A DNA stretch of 64,000 nucleotides from Lytechinus variegatus. Taxonomy: Eukaryota; Echinodermata; Echinoidea; Temnopleuroida; Toxopneustidae. The position numbers were made by a program, and so were the translations under genes. The stretch covers positions 45,542,922-45,606,921 of the forward strand of contig NC_054743.1 of assembly GCF_018143015.1 (NCBI RefSeq), given 5' to 3'. The notes beneath the pieces were generated by a model. That model was not told where the DNA came from. It made no database searches and saw nothing but the letters and a program-made list of their open reading frames with translations. Shown here piece after piece: positions 35,095-46,844 of the stretch (positions are counted from its first letter, which is position 1; every line of letters starts with the position of its first letter).

Positions 35095-36835
35095 AATTCT
35101 TTGAAAAAGAATATTTAGGAATATTACAAAATTTTGTAAGGAGGATTTAGCCTCGAGAGAATTTGGATGAAACTTGCACATTCGCTTATTAGCGTCGGAA
35201 CCTGAATTCTATTTTGGACAACACTATTTTGTAAAATAAGATAAATTGTTATTTTGCAATCCGATGTTCACCATGACAACTGGCATTTCTGGAAGTGTCG
35301 TCTGATTTAGCCAAAGGGTAACTAATTAAAACCATAAGTTGGTTATACATACCGCTGGCTATACGAGAGCGTTCGGGGCAGGGGCGATCGCTAGTGAAAA
35401 AAGGGGTTTCAAAGAAGAATACGAAGAGGAATAAAGAGTTGGAAAAGGAAAGAATGATATCGGAGAAACGGACTTTGGTCATCTGGATCTTGTATTTATT
35501 CAATCGAGATAAAAAAAAAGAAACAAAAACTACATGCTACTTGTTTTGCCCCCTCCCTTTTGTAATCTCTTAACCCTGGACTGGGCTATAATTTGAGATG
35601 TATTGAGGACTAGCTGGGGGCTATAATCCCCCTTTTTTATTCATTATGAATAAATCATGCAAGTTTCTTCATGAAAACATTATTTGAATATTAAAACCCC
35701 ATTTAATTTCAAATTTTATTCCCTTTTCCATATGTCGTCTTTGTAATTTTTTTTCAAAGGTTTCCGCAAAGAAAAATTGCCAAAGTCCATTTTATCCTCA
35801 TGTCTCTCTTTGTTTTTAGAATTTCTTATGTATTTTTTAATTTTTCGTCTTTTGTTTTTCATTGTTTCGTGAAAAGGAATTATTACAGACCAATTAGCAA
35901 CTAAATTAGACCCTGAATAATGTAGACTTATCAGAATAAAAAAAAATCACCCGCTGGTGATAGAAATAAGCCATCTCGGCATGGCATTGTCCCGTTAACA
36001 ACATGTGGCATATTGCAATGCTTATGTGGCAAATTTGGTCTCAAAAGTTGCGTGAGACTAAAAAAAAAGTCACAAAGAATTGCGGCGCTATCTTAATGCG
36101 TTTCAGAAATATCGCGCGAAACGTTGATAGGGGCCCCCAGTTCCTTTGGGGTTATTAATGCTACCCCGATGTGAATAATCGGGCGATTCCGTACGTTCGT
36201 ATAGGAAAATTTTGAGTCTCTTGGCTGATTGTTTGAGCAATAAGAAAATATTTTAGTTATAATAAATTTAAAGTAGGTACTCATGCGAAAAACCTATTAC
36301 CAAAAACATTGTTTGATTTGTGGTGAATTAAATGCAAAAATGTGTGTTGTACGGGACTCAGAAATGTCCCGTGCGACAAGCAAAATTTTCACCTCTAATT
36401 CAGCGATTGACAACATATTTTTGTTGGTTGTCATTTTTGGATGACTACCCATGCAGTAGTACTTTATTATTACCCCAAAACAAATTTAAGTTCATCGTAA
36501 TTTGTACAGTAGGTTGAAAATTTTGTGAAATGGTTGATTTTTATAGCATGGAATCGCCAATCTATTTTCCGTTCCATTCTGTTTACATTTTTTCGTAATT
36601 TATGCTATGTATTTTCATAAAAGCTACCACTCGTTCTATAGAATTTGATAACTCAGTAAATCAACACTCTTTACACGTGTTTCCCGTTTTCTATTTATTC
36701 ATAATATAAAGAGTATACAATGACTATAAAAAACTAAGTAAAAATGGTGTAGAAAATAACACTCGAATGGCAGGAATAAAAATAATTGTGGCAACAAGCC
36801 ATTATTCCCATTTCCAGCGATATATAGGCCTAATA
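35095..36835. other. No gene seen
   Basis: AT-rich; no supported exon or repeat structure. Confidence 0.5.
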
Positions 36836-37223
36836 AATTGCTGATGACGATTTACGGTACACCATGTGGAGTGTTATAGAAACAGAGGATAGAAGACGAG
36901 AAGTGGATAGGCGAGAAAGTGGAGATTTGAGAGTAGAGTATTCTTTCTTTAAAATAGTCCTGAAAAGGACTGAAAAACCAGAGGGAATGTTGATTGAGAA
37001 CAGCTTGAGTAGTAGAGCTGATGAGGAGATGCTGGCTTGAGTCGGCGAGTACAGATGAGTACTAGAGAGACTCGACGTTCGGACAGGTTGACTGTCCGTC
37101 TTCAGGAGTGTTTTCAAGAAAGAATACTCTACTCTCAAATCTCCACTTTCTCACCTATCCACTTCTTCTATCCTCTGTTTCTATAACACTCCACATGGTG
37201 TACCGTAAACCACATCAGCAATT
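36836..37223. mobile_element. 388-bp foldback element with ~120-base arms
   Basis: The arms at 36836-36957 and 37102-37223 are near-identical inverted copies, sharing GGTACACCATGTGGAGTG, TTATAGAAACAGAGGATAGA and GAGATTTGAGAGTAGAGTAT. Near the centre a smaller palindrome, CGGACAGGTTGACTGTCCG, occurs. The transcript would form a long hairpin. ORFs in it exist only because the arms mirror each other. Confidence 0.88.
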
Positions 37224-40200
37224 GTACATGCCACCATGCAAACCTTCAAACAACAGGTATAATAAATTGTACTTCAAAACTAATTCTAACAAAAATATTT
37301 TATAAATGGCTAATAACTCTATCCGTAATCGCAAATCCCCCTAATTCATCAACATCTAAATAACGCCTAAAAATGAAAAAAAAAACCCGGAGAGAAAAGT
37401 ATAGGGGTTCTGAATCGTCCTCTTCGATTGGAGGGTCTAGCTACTCAATGCATTAATTTCCTTCGGTGACAAATTCCCAATAGGTAGCCCCAAAATTGTT
37501 ATCATCGATTAGCAGTAGTCAATGAAGCCCCCATCACGAACACGCTTATCTTACAGCAGCAGCTAGTCTTAATGCAGAACATTTAATACTCGTCTGTTCC
37601 TTTTCCCTTTAAAAAAATATATGTATAACTGATGGAAAATACACTTTGTACAGATTTGACCTTGATTACATAAATTTATTGATGGCATTTCTATGCAGAT
37701 ATGTTGCCTCAACAGCAAAAGAATTTGTTTCTTGGTTAGAACTAGTGTATTCAACTATAAACTTAACCTGGAAACTGGGACTCAGAATGAATTTACAACA
37801 GTGAAAAGTCTGATATCATTTCTCAAATCCATGACCTTCAATGATTACTGGCTGATGATCAATATTTGATAATAAGTGAACAGCCAGAATGTTAGAGAAC
37901 ATTGTGAGAAACTGTATACAAATTTTTATGATATTACATTGTAGGGTTTCATAGATTACATGACATGCATGATGTCCCTTTCTTGCGGTAAACATACAAA
38001 CATATACATCACATTATAAAATGAGTTCATGTGGACCTACTCTAGGCATATAGCAATGAAACATAATTATTAAAAAAACACAAAATGCATGAATGGTAAC
38101 ATTTACAAAAGTGCAACAGTCTGATCTTATCCTATATACAACTTTATGAAAGTACAATATTAAGGCATAGTGATTACGTAATTATGTATTTTTTGTGTCT
38201 TGCCATAGACATACAAATGTATATACAACATCATATCACGTGCGCTTGTTAGGCGTACTCCAAATATAAGAACAATTAAAGCAATGGAAAACAAACAAAA
38301 AACGACAACAAAAATACACAGAGTTACGTTCGAGCTACATAGTGCTTATTAGTATATACTTGTACCAACTTTTTTTTACAATTTACACCCGATACTGTAA
38401 GATTCGATACTTATACAGCAACCAGCAACATTGTGAGGTTTGTAAAGGTTGTTTAACATGTTGAACATCATTCTATTTTACTTCAACTTTACGAGCGAAC
38501 CATTTGTGACTGATAACCCACATGCACGCCTGTTTAAGGTATGTCATGTACTTCACATTCATTTCACTGCCCTGTACTGACAGAAATGGTTATCTTGATC
38601 TCTTTTGTGTCATTACTTTTTAATGTCATATCTTTTGTAGGCAACAAAGCTTTTCTTTTTCCTTTTTTAAATCATTTAAAATCTTTACAGGACAGGATTA
38701 TTCAAAAAAGAGAATACGCTCTTCATGCAACATCCTCTGTTCATACCAGTGTGTATGATTGTCTTTGTTGTACTGCATATTATGGGAAGATGTACAAACA
38801 AAACAAAGCAGGGGCTATGAAAACGTTAAAATGACCATATGATTGTGATTTGTGCATGGTCAGCCCCCACACCCACACACTTTGAAAACAGTTCCGCGGC
38901 CCCTGCATAGTGTAATCGCGGGAAATGAACAATTTAAAAATTAAATGAAATTATGAGATGATATAGTCATCGGAGTAATTTTAGCCGATCAATCTGTACA
39001 TGAAATGCTACATATACAAGTCATCGAACAAATGATGACATCAGCAATGTAAATAATTGTTACTTTAATAAACACATATAGTATTAGGTAGCTTACATTT
39101 CTCACCTAAAACTAGTTTTTATACAAATCATGTAGTTACCATATTTACAAAGGATATGTAGATACAACATTCATCCTCATATCAGACATTAAAACGATCT
39201 CTTGTTTCTAACCAAGATCACAGCTATGTGAAAAATAAATGTAAAATAAATAAACAAGAAAATTTGCATACCGAATCTTGCATCAAAAAATCGATTGTGA
39301 ACGAAACTTCCGTTTCTTAACGAAAGTTTATATCTGATCGGGGAAAAAAGGTCAAGTCCACCTTAGAAAAGAGTTGATTTCAATTAGTAAAGAAAAATCT
39401 AACGACTGAGCATTACGCTGAAAATTATTGGAAGTGAAATAAAAAAGATTTGACAAAGTTTCTTTTTTTACTCAAAATAGCTATAAGCAATAATATGCAA
39501 TTGAGAGAGTCGTTGTTGTCCATTACTCGTTTTTTTCTTTTTTTTTACTTTTTAAATTATACAATTTTGTAATGTTTAATGAATTTACAATAATATAAAA
39601 CTTGATTGAACCACATAAAATTGAAAAATGTTAATTTACTCGGCTCCAAACATATGTTGTCCTTTTCTGACAAAGTGTACTGACACCATGGAGCCCTATA
39701 ACATCAGATGCATTTTAATACCCCCTGGTATAACGCCCAGGTCGGTCATTTAACCGTCATAGTACAAGTCACGACGTTCATGACGTTGCCAACTGATCGA
39801 CAGCGGGAGCATATCTACCTCTATAACTATTCCGAATACTGTACGATAAACCGAAATGAAAAAAACAACCCCTGTGTTTCATGTTGGCTGCCATGTTAGG
39901 ATCGTCTGAGTCTTGATGCCGCAACTTCATCTTGGAAAGTAGTACCTGTTTGTTGGTATATGAGAGAAGAGAGAGATATTTACATATAAGATTTTTGCGA
40001 AATGGAGGAAAAAAACTAATAAGAACATGAGGAATTGGCGAAAGAGAAGCCGGGGGTGGGGGGGGGGGAGCAAATATATTGATCTACACACGCGTGACAA
40101 AAAAAGCGTGAAAAAAGGGGTGTCTTTTAAAGTTTTGAACGCGGACCGCGCATGCACTCGTTAACCCTAAAGATCAATTGAGAACTGGGTGGGGAGGGGG

Positions 40201-40377
40201 CATCATGCCCCCACCCGCTTCTGATCTCGGCCGCCGTTCGCGCGATCTCACCGAAATTTGGCAGCACATTGCTTACCACGTAAACTACAAGACAGCACAA
40301 AACAAAATCTTATTTAGTGTAGCCTCTTTTACTATAATACAAATATAGGCTAACTGGTACATTATACATGCATAACT
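37224..40377. other. No gene seen
   Basis: AT-rich sequence. Near 40060-40160 is a partial copy of the hAT-style MITE family (ACACGCGTGACAAAAAAAGC and GCGCATGCACTCG). Nothing else supported. Confidence 0.45.
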
Positions 40378-41715
40378 CAGTGGCGTAGCTACGGGGGGGG
40401 GCACGTGCCCCCCCCCCCTGAGATTTGGTGTGCCCCCCCAGGTGCCCCCAAGAAAAAAATTGCAAGAGCAAAAAACAACGAAAAGAAAAAAGGGAGAAAG
40501 AAAAAGGAAAAGAAGAAGAAAGACAGAAGAAAAAGGAAAAGGAAAATAAGAGGAGGAAGACGAGTGAATGAAATAATATCAGGGGAAGACTTGCAATCAA
40601 AAAAAAATTCATGTTACTATGTAAATTTTTTGCTGGCGCTTCGCGCCATAGTTGCCTGTTCGATGGGATTCATATCTTGCTCAATAGGCTGATGTGGAGC
40701 AAGTTTTGAAGTCAATATGCAAAACATACTTTAGCTCGGACATCGAGCTTTTACAAATTTAAATGTTCTGTAAAATGTCCGTTTTATGGTCTACATATCA
40801 GCATTTTAAGCTCACGCTGCGTGGTCCCATTGTTTGATTTGCCAAGTTCATGTTGTCTACGTGTATTCCATAATGTTCCTTTAAACAAATGTATTCAGAA
40901 TGTCAAGATTTTAGGTCTAAATATAAAAGATGCGCGATAGCCTGCATGTTCTTTATTTAAAATGTACTTGAATTATCCAGTTTCACATCAGAATATCAAT
41001 TATTGTCTGCTCACGCTTCACGATCGCATTATTAATGATACCCAATTGACTATATCATATTTATGACTTACAAAATATGAATAGACTGTCCCGCTTTTAG
41101 ATCTAAAATCTCAATTTTATTCCTCTCGCGCTTCGCGCTCGCATCAATTGTTTAGTTACATACATATCTCAATAATTAATACAAAAATTAGTTAGAATGA
41201 CCATTTTTTAAGGTCGGAATGTCAAAGAATTTGCTCGCGCTTCGCGCTCGCATTATTGAAATATGTACCGTTTTCGTGGGTATCTGTAAGCAGTCCTTAA
41301 CAGGTCCCTTTTCGATAATGCTAGAACAGTTGATAAAAATTTCTGTTCGCGCTTGGGGGTACATTTGAATCTTGTTCAGGATCACACTTAACATTGCCCA
41401 GAAAATTAAATTTTCGGGAAAAAATACATTAAAGTAAAATAACAAATTCGCTCGCGCTTCGCGCTCGCATTTTTTTATAAGGCTTATGAGATTATTTTAT
41501 GTTTATGTTGTTTTATGAGATTAAGTATAAAACTAAGAAGCGACTGATATAGGTGAAGATACTTTAGGGCCCTGTCCCCTATTGGCGAAAGTCGGATCCG
41601 CCCTTGTGGACACATACACACACACCGGAAAAATGGCCGGTGCCCCCCCCCCTGAAAAAAGCAAGGACCCCCAGTGCCCCCCCCCCCCCGGGAAAAAATC
41701 CTAGCTACGCCACTG
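40378..41715. mobile_element. Complete non-autonomous hAT element (1,338 bp)
   Basis: Terminal inverted repeat CAGTGGCGTAGCTA at the left, TAGCTACGCCACTG at the right, flanked by a perfect 8-bp target duplication GCATAACT (40370-40377 and 41716-41723). TIRs starting CAGTGGCG with 8-bp duplications are typical of hAT elements. The interior has G/C runs, a purine-rich stretch, and six or so copies of a CTCGCGCTTCGCGCTCGCAT-like palindromic motif. There is no transposase, so it relies on an autonomous relative. The perfect duplication suggests fairly recent insertion. Diverged copies lie at 4.5, 8.3-11.5 and 14.3 kb. Confidence 0.92.
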
Positions 41716-42259
41716 GCATAACTAAAATGAATACTACATTTAATTCACTGAAATAACACTTAGAAAACGTGAGAAACTAGGAATGGGTTGAAATAATTCG
41801 GGAATTTTTTAACTTCATCAGAGAAAAATCAGGGAGTTTTGTTTACTTGAAAAGTTGGGAACCGTGATTGGATTAAGCCAGCCGTTAAATTTCTACAGTA
41901 GATCGTATACATAGAGGTGGATAAATAAACATAATATTTTTTCCACCTCTACATGTATATTTGCGTTTTTTACAGAAAAATATCAAATTTTATTGTTTTT
42001 CACAAAACCTTCGAAAATTCCCTGAAACAGACAAAAAGTCCCTAAAGTTTGTTTAGTCCCCATATATTTTTCGTCCCCAATGCACAGACTTTGGAAAATC
42101 CCCACTAATTTTCAAAATTCAGTTGGGGATGAAATATATGTCGCTCTAATTGTACTCCCCGGGGCGCGCGTGTGAAGATTTGATGCCGGCACGCTGAAAG
42201 CAACTTTAAAACTTTCACCAGAAAATTGGAAACAAGTCACCATGCAGACTTTACAAATT

Positions 42260-42680
42260 AGAGGCATGTAGACGAAATGAATGTTAGACTGTCTGGAAAT
42301 TAGACCAATTGCACATTAGAGTAACTGAATAATGGACCAAGTGAGGATTGAACCAACTGGTATTAGACCAACTAGTATTAGACCATCCGACTATTAGACG
42401 AAATTGCAATTAGACCAAAATTTAGACCAAGTGACAACTGGGCATAAGACCAAGTGGCTATTAGACCAAGTGTTCATTAGACCAAGTGGCTTTTAGACGA
42501 AGTATTCATTAGACCAAGTGGCTATTAGACCAAGTGGCTTTAAGACCAAGTGGTCATTAGACCAAGTGGCTATTAGACCAAGTAGTCATTAGACCAAAAG
42601 AGAATTGGAGTAAGGGGGTTTAGCCCGAATGTTATTAGCCCATCTGATGATTAGACCAAGTGATAATAGACCATCAGTTA
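42260..42680. repeat. Array of ATTAGACCAAGTGGCT units
   Basis: More than a dozen tandem or near-tandem units of about 16-18 bases with the core TTAGACCAAGTGG; the outer copies are degenerate. Non-coding. Confidence 0.88.
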
Positions 42681-43369
42681 GTAAGCCTAGGGAGTGTAGT
42701 AAATAAGCGTGTACCATGATGAAAACGCACTCATTAATTTCGACTTTAATATTAAAGTTTCCAACGCGATTAGATGAATATATTCTTTACGCACATCTTA
42801 CTACAATTAATTGTTAAGATAACGTTACATTTTTGGGTATGCATTGTAAGCTAACGAAGTAACTTTACACATAATTAGAAGCTCTTATCATTAGGGTAAC
42901 GTGGTTATGCTCTCTCTTGAATAGTCATTTAAATTCAACTTTGGCAACAATCTTTATTTCTCTCATCTGCTTTTTCTATTAGTGATCACACACATCCCTG
43001 AATGCATTTTTAAAATGTTATTTTCTTGCCTTTTGGCCAGACTAATCGAACAAAATTTTAGCTTCTTATTCCGCTACAAGTATTTGAAAACATACTTTCT
43101 GTCAAAATATTTATTATGAATTATGATGAGATTAGAATGATAAGGACATGTCGACGATCGGTTTTATATTTCACAAAATTTATTGGAAAATATAATGGTC
43201 TCTAGCCAGCTTTCCGTGGAAAGTGTAGAAGTGTAAAATAACTTTTATATTATATAATTGTGTAGTTACCAAACACCTAGATAATTCCTTTAGAGAGGGG
43301 ATCTGGGGATCTGATTGCACAATTAGAAAGAAAAGAAAATATTTGATAAAATGAGGTCTGATGACTTAC

Positions 43370-43583
43370 CTCTCTGGTTTGCCATGTACTATCTCCACCT
43401 GTATCCTATGTTCATCATTAGAATCAATGCTAGAAGGATCTAAGCTCTCATCAGTCCCACATCTTATGAATCTAGTAGTATTAACATGGAGAGAAGACGC
43501 ATTCGTTGGATTAAATTGTTTTGCGTGTTATGGGGAGGCTGATATTTTGTGGTTTGGCTCTAGGGAAAGTGAAGTAAAATCAC
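43370..43583 (-). pseudogene. NLR-associated exon candidate with an in-frame stop
   Basis: A 214-base block is bounded by a good acceptor (CCTTTGCAG) and a consensus donor (GTAAGT). In its best frame it reads DFTSLSLEPNHKISASP, then TAA, then HAKQFNPTNASSLHVNTT and, to the end, IDSNDEHRIQVEIVHGKPE. One C-to-T change (CAA to TAA) would explain the stop. Its entry phase (1) does not fit the exit phase (2) of the exon at 44751-45127; direct splicing would give LG then TGA. So either another exon intervenes, the transcript ends here, or this is decaying sequence. I recognise no domain; the NLR link is by position and strand only. Confidence 0.4.
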
Positions 43584-43863
43584 CTGCAAAGGCGGGGACA
43601 AAATAAGGTTAAATAATGGACCTACAAGACATGAATACCCATTTGATAGGTTAAAATGTAAGTATATAGAACATAAGATGTGCATAAAATTAAAAAGAAA
43701 ATAAAATGCAAAGACAAGGTGTTGTCATTTTTAGCAGAAGAGCATCTACCCATCCATTTCCAGCATGGCCCAGCAAAACAAACTGACCCCCAAAATAAAC
43801 GCAAGACAATAAATCATTCCGGTAATTCTCGTTCGAATATTTTAAGCAGTACCAGTATTATAC

Positions 43864-44692
43864 AAGTGGAATGCCTCTGGCCGTCTCACCTGCATCACGC
43901 GATTCAACATAGCAGCAGTGCTGACTTTGAAAACTACTATTACTCGCGCAAGAGGTTCAGCGATACTTGGTTACTCTTATTTCCACGTTTTATGAACTAG
44001 ACCAATACACTTTACAGAGATAGGATGGTAATTCAACAAATACCCCGAATGTGGCCAAAGTTCATTGACCTCACATGACCTTTGACCTTGATCATGTGAC
44101 CTGAAACTTGCACAGGATATTCGGTGATACTTGATTACTCTTATGTCCAAGTTTCAAAAGTCATATCAATGAACTTGCAAAGATATGATGGTAATTCAGA
44201 GATACCCCCATTATTGCCAAAGTTCATTGACCTTTGACCTTGGTCATGTGACCTAAAATGCGCACAGGGTGTTCAGTTATACTTGATTACTCTTATGTCC
44301 AAGTTTTATGAACTAAACCAACATACTTTTAAAGTTATGATGGTAATTCAACAAATACCCCAATTCGGCCAGTTCATTGACCCTAAATGACCTTTGACCT
44401 TGATCATGTGACCTGAAACCTGCACAGCATGTTCAGTGATACTTGATTACTATTATGTCGAAATTTCATGAATCAGATTAAAAAACTATTAAAGTTTGAT
44501 TGTAATTCAACGGATACCCCCAAATCGGCCAAAGTTCATTGACCCTAAATGACCTTTGACCTTGGTCATGAGACGTGAAACTCATGCAGGATGTTTGGTG
44601 ATACTTGATTAGCCTTATGTTTAAGTTTAATGAACTTGGTCCATATATTTTCTAAGTTATGATGACATTTCAAAAACTTAACCTCAAATCAA
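43864..44692. repeat. DR1-bearing repeat, copy 1 (truncated)
   Basis: Starts with the same CAAGTGGAATGCCTCTGGCC and GTCTCACCTGC as copy 2 at 49.3 kb. Four units of about 160 bases each contain TGACCTTTGACCT (44076, 44228, 44388, 44550), then CATGTGACCTGAAAC and a TGTCCAAGTTTCATGAA-like segment. The far end with GCAGGTGAGAC is missing. Confidence 0.88.
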
Positions 44693-44750
44693 ATCAATAA
44701 ATGATCATCGCTAATCAAAAGATGATAGAAATAAAGGAAAGATAGCTCAC

Positions 44751-45127
44751 CCCAGGATCCTCAGATTTTTGAGATCGTGTGTTGATTTGAAAGCTTGAAT
44801 GATGCGTTTGGTCTGATAGTTACCGATGTCGAGTTCTAGGAATGTGACCTTGACAAGCTGAGATGAGACCGTGTGGAGAGCATTGGGTAGTGAGGTGGGA
44901 TCATCGTGGAGAGAAGCTGGGTAACAACCATACTCATATGTTTGAATAGTGAGCTCTGTCGCTGCTGGTAGATGGATCCTCTGGATGACGTCACATCTGA
45001 TCTTGGGCCATACCTGTATGGTGATCCTCTTCACATTGTCAAACATCGAACCACAATCCTGCCATTCTCTTAGTGCCATATCAGTAACGGTCAGATTAGT
45101 CACAGTTGACCTCGTGTTGCATTCATC
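44751..45127 (-). CDS. NLR LRR-region exon (intact)
   Basis: A 377-base exon with acceptor CATCTATCGTAG and donor GTGAGC encodes 125 codons plus two bases, free of stops. It begins DECNTRSTVTNLTVTDMAL and ends KSTHDLKNLRIL. It has leucine-rich beta-strand patterns (NLTVTDMAL, VTFLELDIGN, LKNLRIL) and segments such as MFDNVKRITIQVWPKIR, as in the divergent LRR/C-terminal regions of sea urchin NLRs. Coding GC content is higher than in the flanking repeats. It may belong with the LRR-type exons at 46.7 and 49.0 kb on the same strand. Without a nearby NACHT exon, I call it an NLR remnant or part of a gene extending beyond the window. Identity is inferred from pattern. Confidence 0.6.
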
Positions 45128-46694
45128 CTACGATAGATGCAAAATAAATAAATAAATAAATGAAAAATAACAAGAGATCATGCTAGTGGAAACATGATAT
45201 CTATCAACTACCACCCCATCAGCTGACAATTATCAAAATAGAACAGGAGAGAGAGAAACAATATAACAAGCTAAAGAAAAAACACATACCATATCACAAG
45301 AAAAATACTAAGATTGTATTTTTTTATCAGGTTAATCATAATTTCAAGGAACACCAAGGTTGATTCTGTATTCACTTCTCTGCACCCCAAAATGTATTTT
45401 TTATGATAAATTCACATTAACCAACATGTTCTTACAAAAACATACTTCATTTTATGAATACAAACAGAAGATCAGTAATTGCACAACAAAATGAAATGGA
45501 ACAAAATTAAGAGTAGAATCTGTAATTCAATCAAAACTGGATGTAAAACTAGAAAGCTATGCACTAAAAGTTCGTATATTTTTTTCCACAAAACATTTCT
45601 ATGCATGGCATACAAACGGGATATTCGATTTTGTAGATAAATATTTGTATATTTTGTTCGAATTATGCAATATTTTATTTTCACAGTACAGTAACACTTC
45701 ATTAAATCAAAATAGTTCACAACAATGGAAATTTACCTCGATCAGAAAGAAATCAAACATTATTCAACATTGTAATGAGAGCGAAAAATAGACATATATC
45801 ATGCAAAATAAAAAAAATGTAAGGGATTGCTTTATCAGTTTCCTCCTTTACATGCCGATCACGATGTGTACATAAAGATGTTTATAAAATTGAACAGAGT
45901 TCTATTTGACGTCCGATTTGGGGGAAACGGGCAGGAAATAAGCTTATTTTGTTTTCATTTTTATGCATTGCAACTATTCGAAGAGCATTAAGATGAAGTG
46001 ACGTCATTTGGTAAATATATTAACATTATTATTGTTATCATAATTATTATCATTATAATAATCATTATTATGTCTAAAACGGGCTAGACATTCATGGCTG
46101 AAGAAGATAAACACATTTCTCTTTCACTCCCTAGTACATATATCAGTGCAATCAAATTCAGTGGAGGAATGAACCAAAATACTTTAAGGGAGCGGGCATG
46201 GCATGAGAGGCAAAATTCCCCCCCCCCCGAAAAAAAAGGGAGAAAGAAGACAACCATTTCTTTCTGTTTTGCATTTATCTTATTTTTTTAAATAAAAAAA
46301 ACATTTTGCTGTATCATTTCATCTGTAGGCCTACTCTGATGTTCACTTTCTACTATACCGCACTTCAAGACGATTTCGACGTATATCTTTGCTCTATTTT
46401 CAGACGGACATGCCCCTGTGCCATAACTGTAGTTTGACTATCAAAAGGTGAAATAATGATATTCTTAAGCGACCAACTACATAGTCATCCAAAATCAGGA
46501 CTTATACAAAGAACTGAAAAAACCTCAAATCCTAATATATGTATACAAAAAATGATTTTCAATAGGACCGCAACATTACCACACCTTTTAAAGTTGGTGT
46601 TAGTAGAGAAAAAAAGGGGGGGGGGGGAACAAATCTATGATTTGATTTCAAGTACTGCTACTTCTGAATGTAAGTACCTCCTTCTAGATATTAC

Positions 46695-46844
46695 CTTTGC
46701 AGTCGAGGCCATCGAGGATGATGAAGAGTAGAAGTCATCATGATGCTGATTCATCTTACAACATGTACAAAGGGACTGAGCAAGGTGACGTAATGCAGAC
46801 GGACGTTCACTGGGATCAGCATAGAGATCAAGAGTGTCTATTTG
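46695..46844 (-). CDS. NLR LRR exon, copy A (shortened)
   Basis: 150 bases between acceptor TTACTATTATAG and donor GTAATA, phase 0 at both ends. It reads QIDTLDLYADPSERPSALRH, then LAQSLCTCCKMN and HHDDFYSSSSSMASTAK. It is a clear paralogue of the exon at 49023-49186. Compared with that copy it has lost nine residues after KMN (the HLEKLKLYG stretch, which supplies the LxxLxL core) and gained three near LCTCC, so the frame is kept but the repeat is probably misfolded. It also uses an acceptor three bases further upstream because CAG became CAA, adding a Gln. Confidence 0.6.

Noticed and set aside
36830-37305. ORFs of 102 and 65 codons on opposite strands
   Set aside because: They are mirror images caused by the inverted arms of the foldback element.
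40310-40692. ORFs of 95-100 codons on both strands
   Set aside because: They span the poly-G/C and purine-rich part of the hAT element and are low-complexity.
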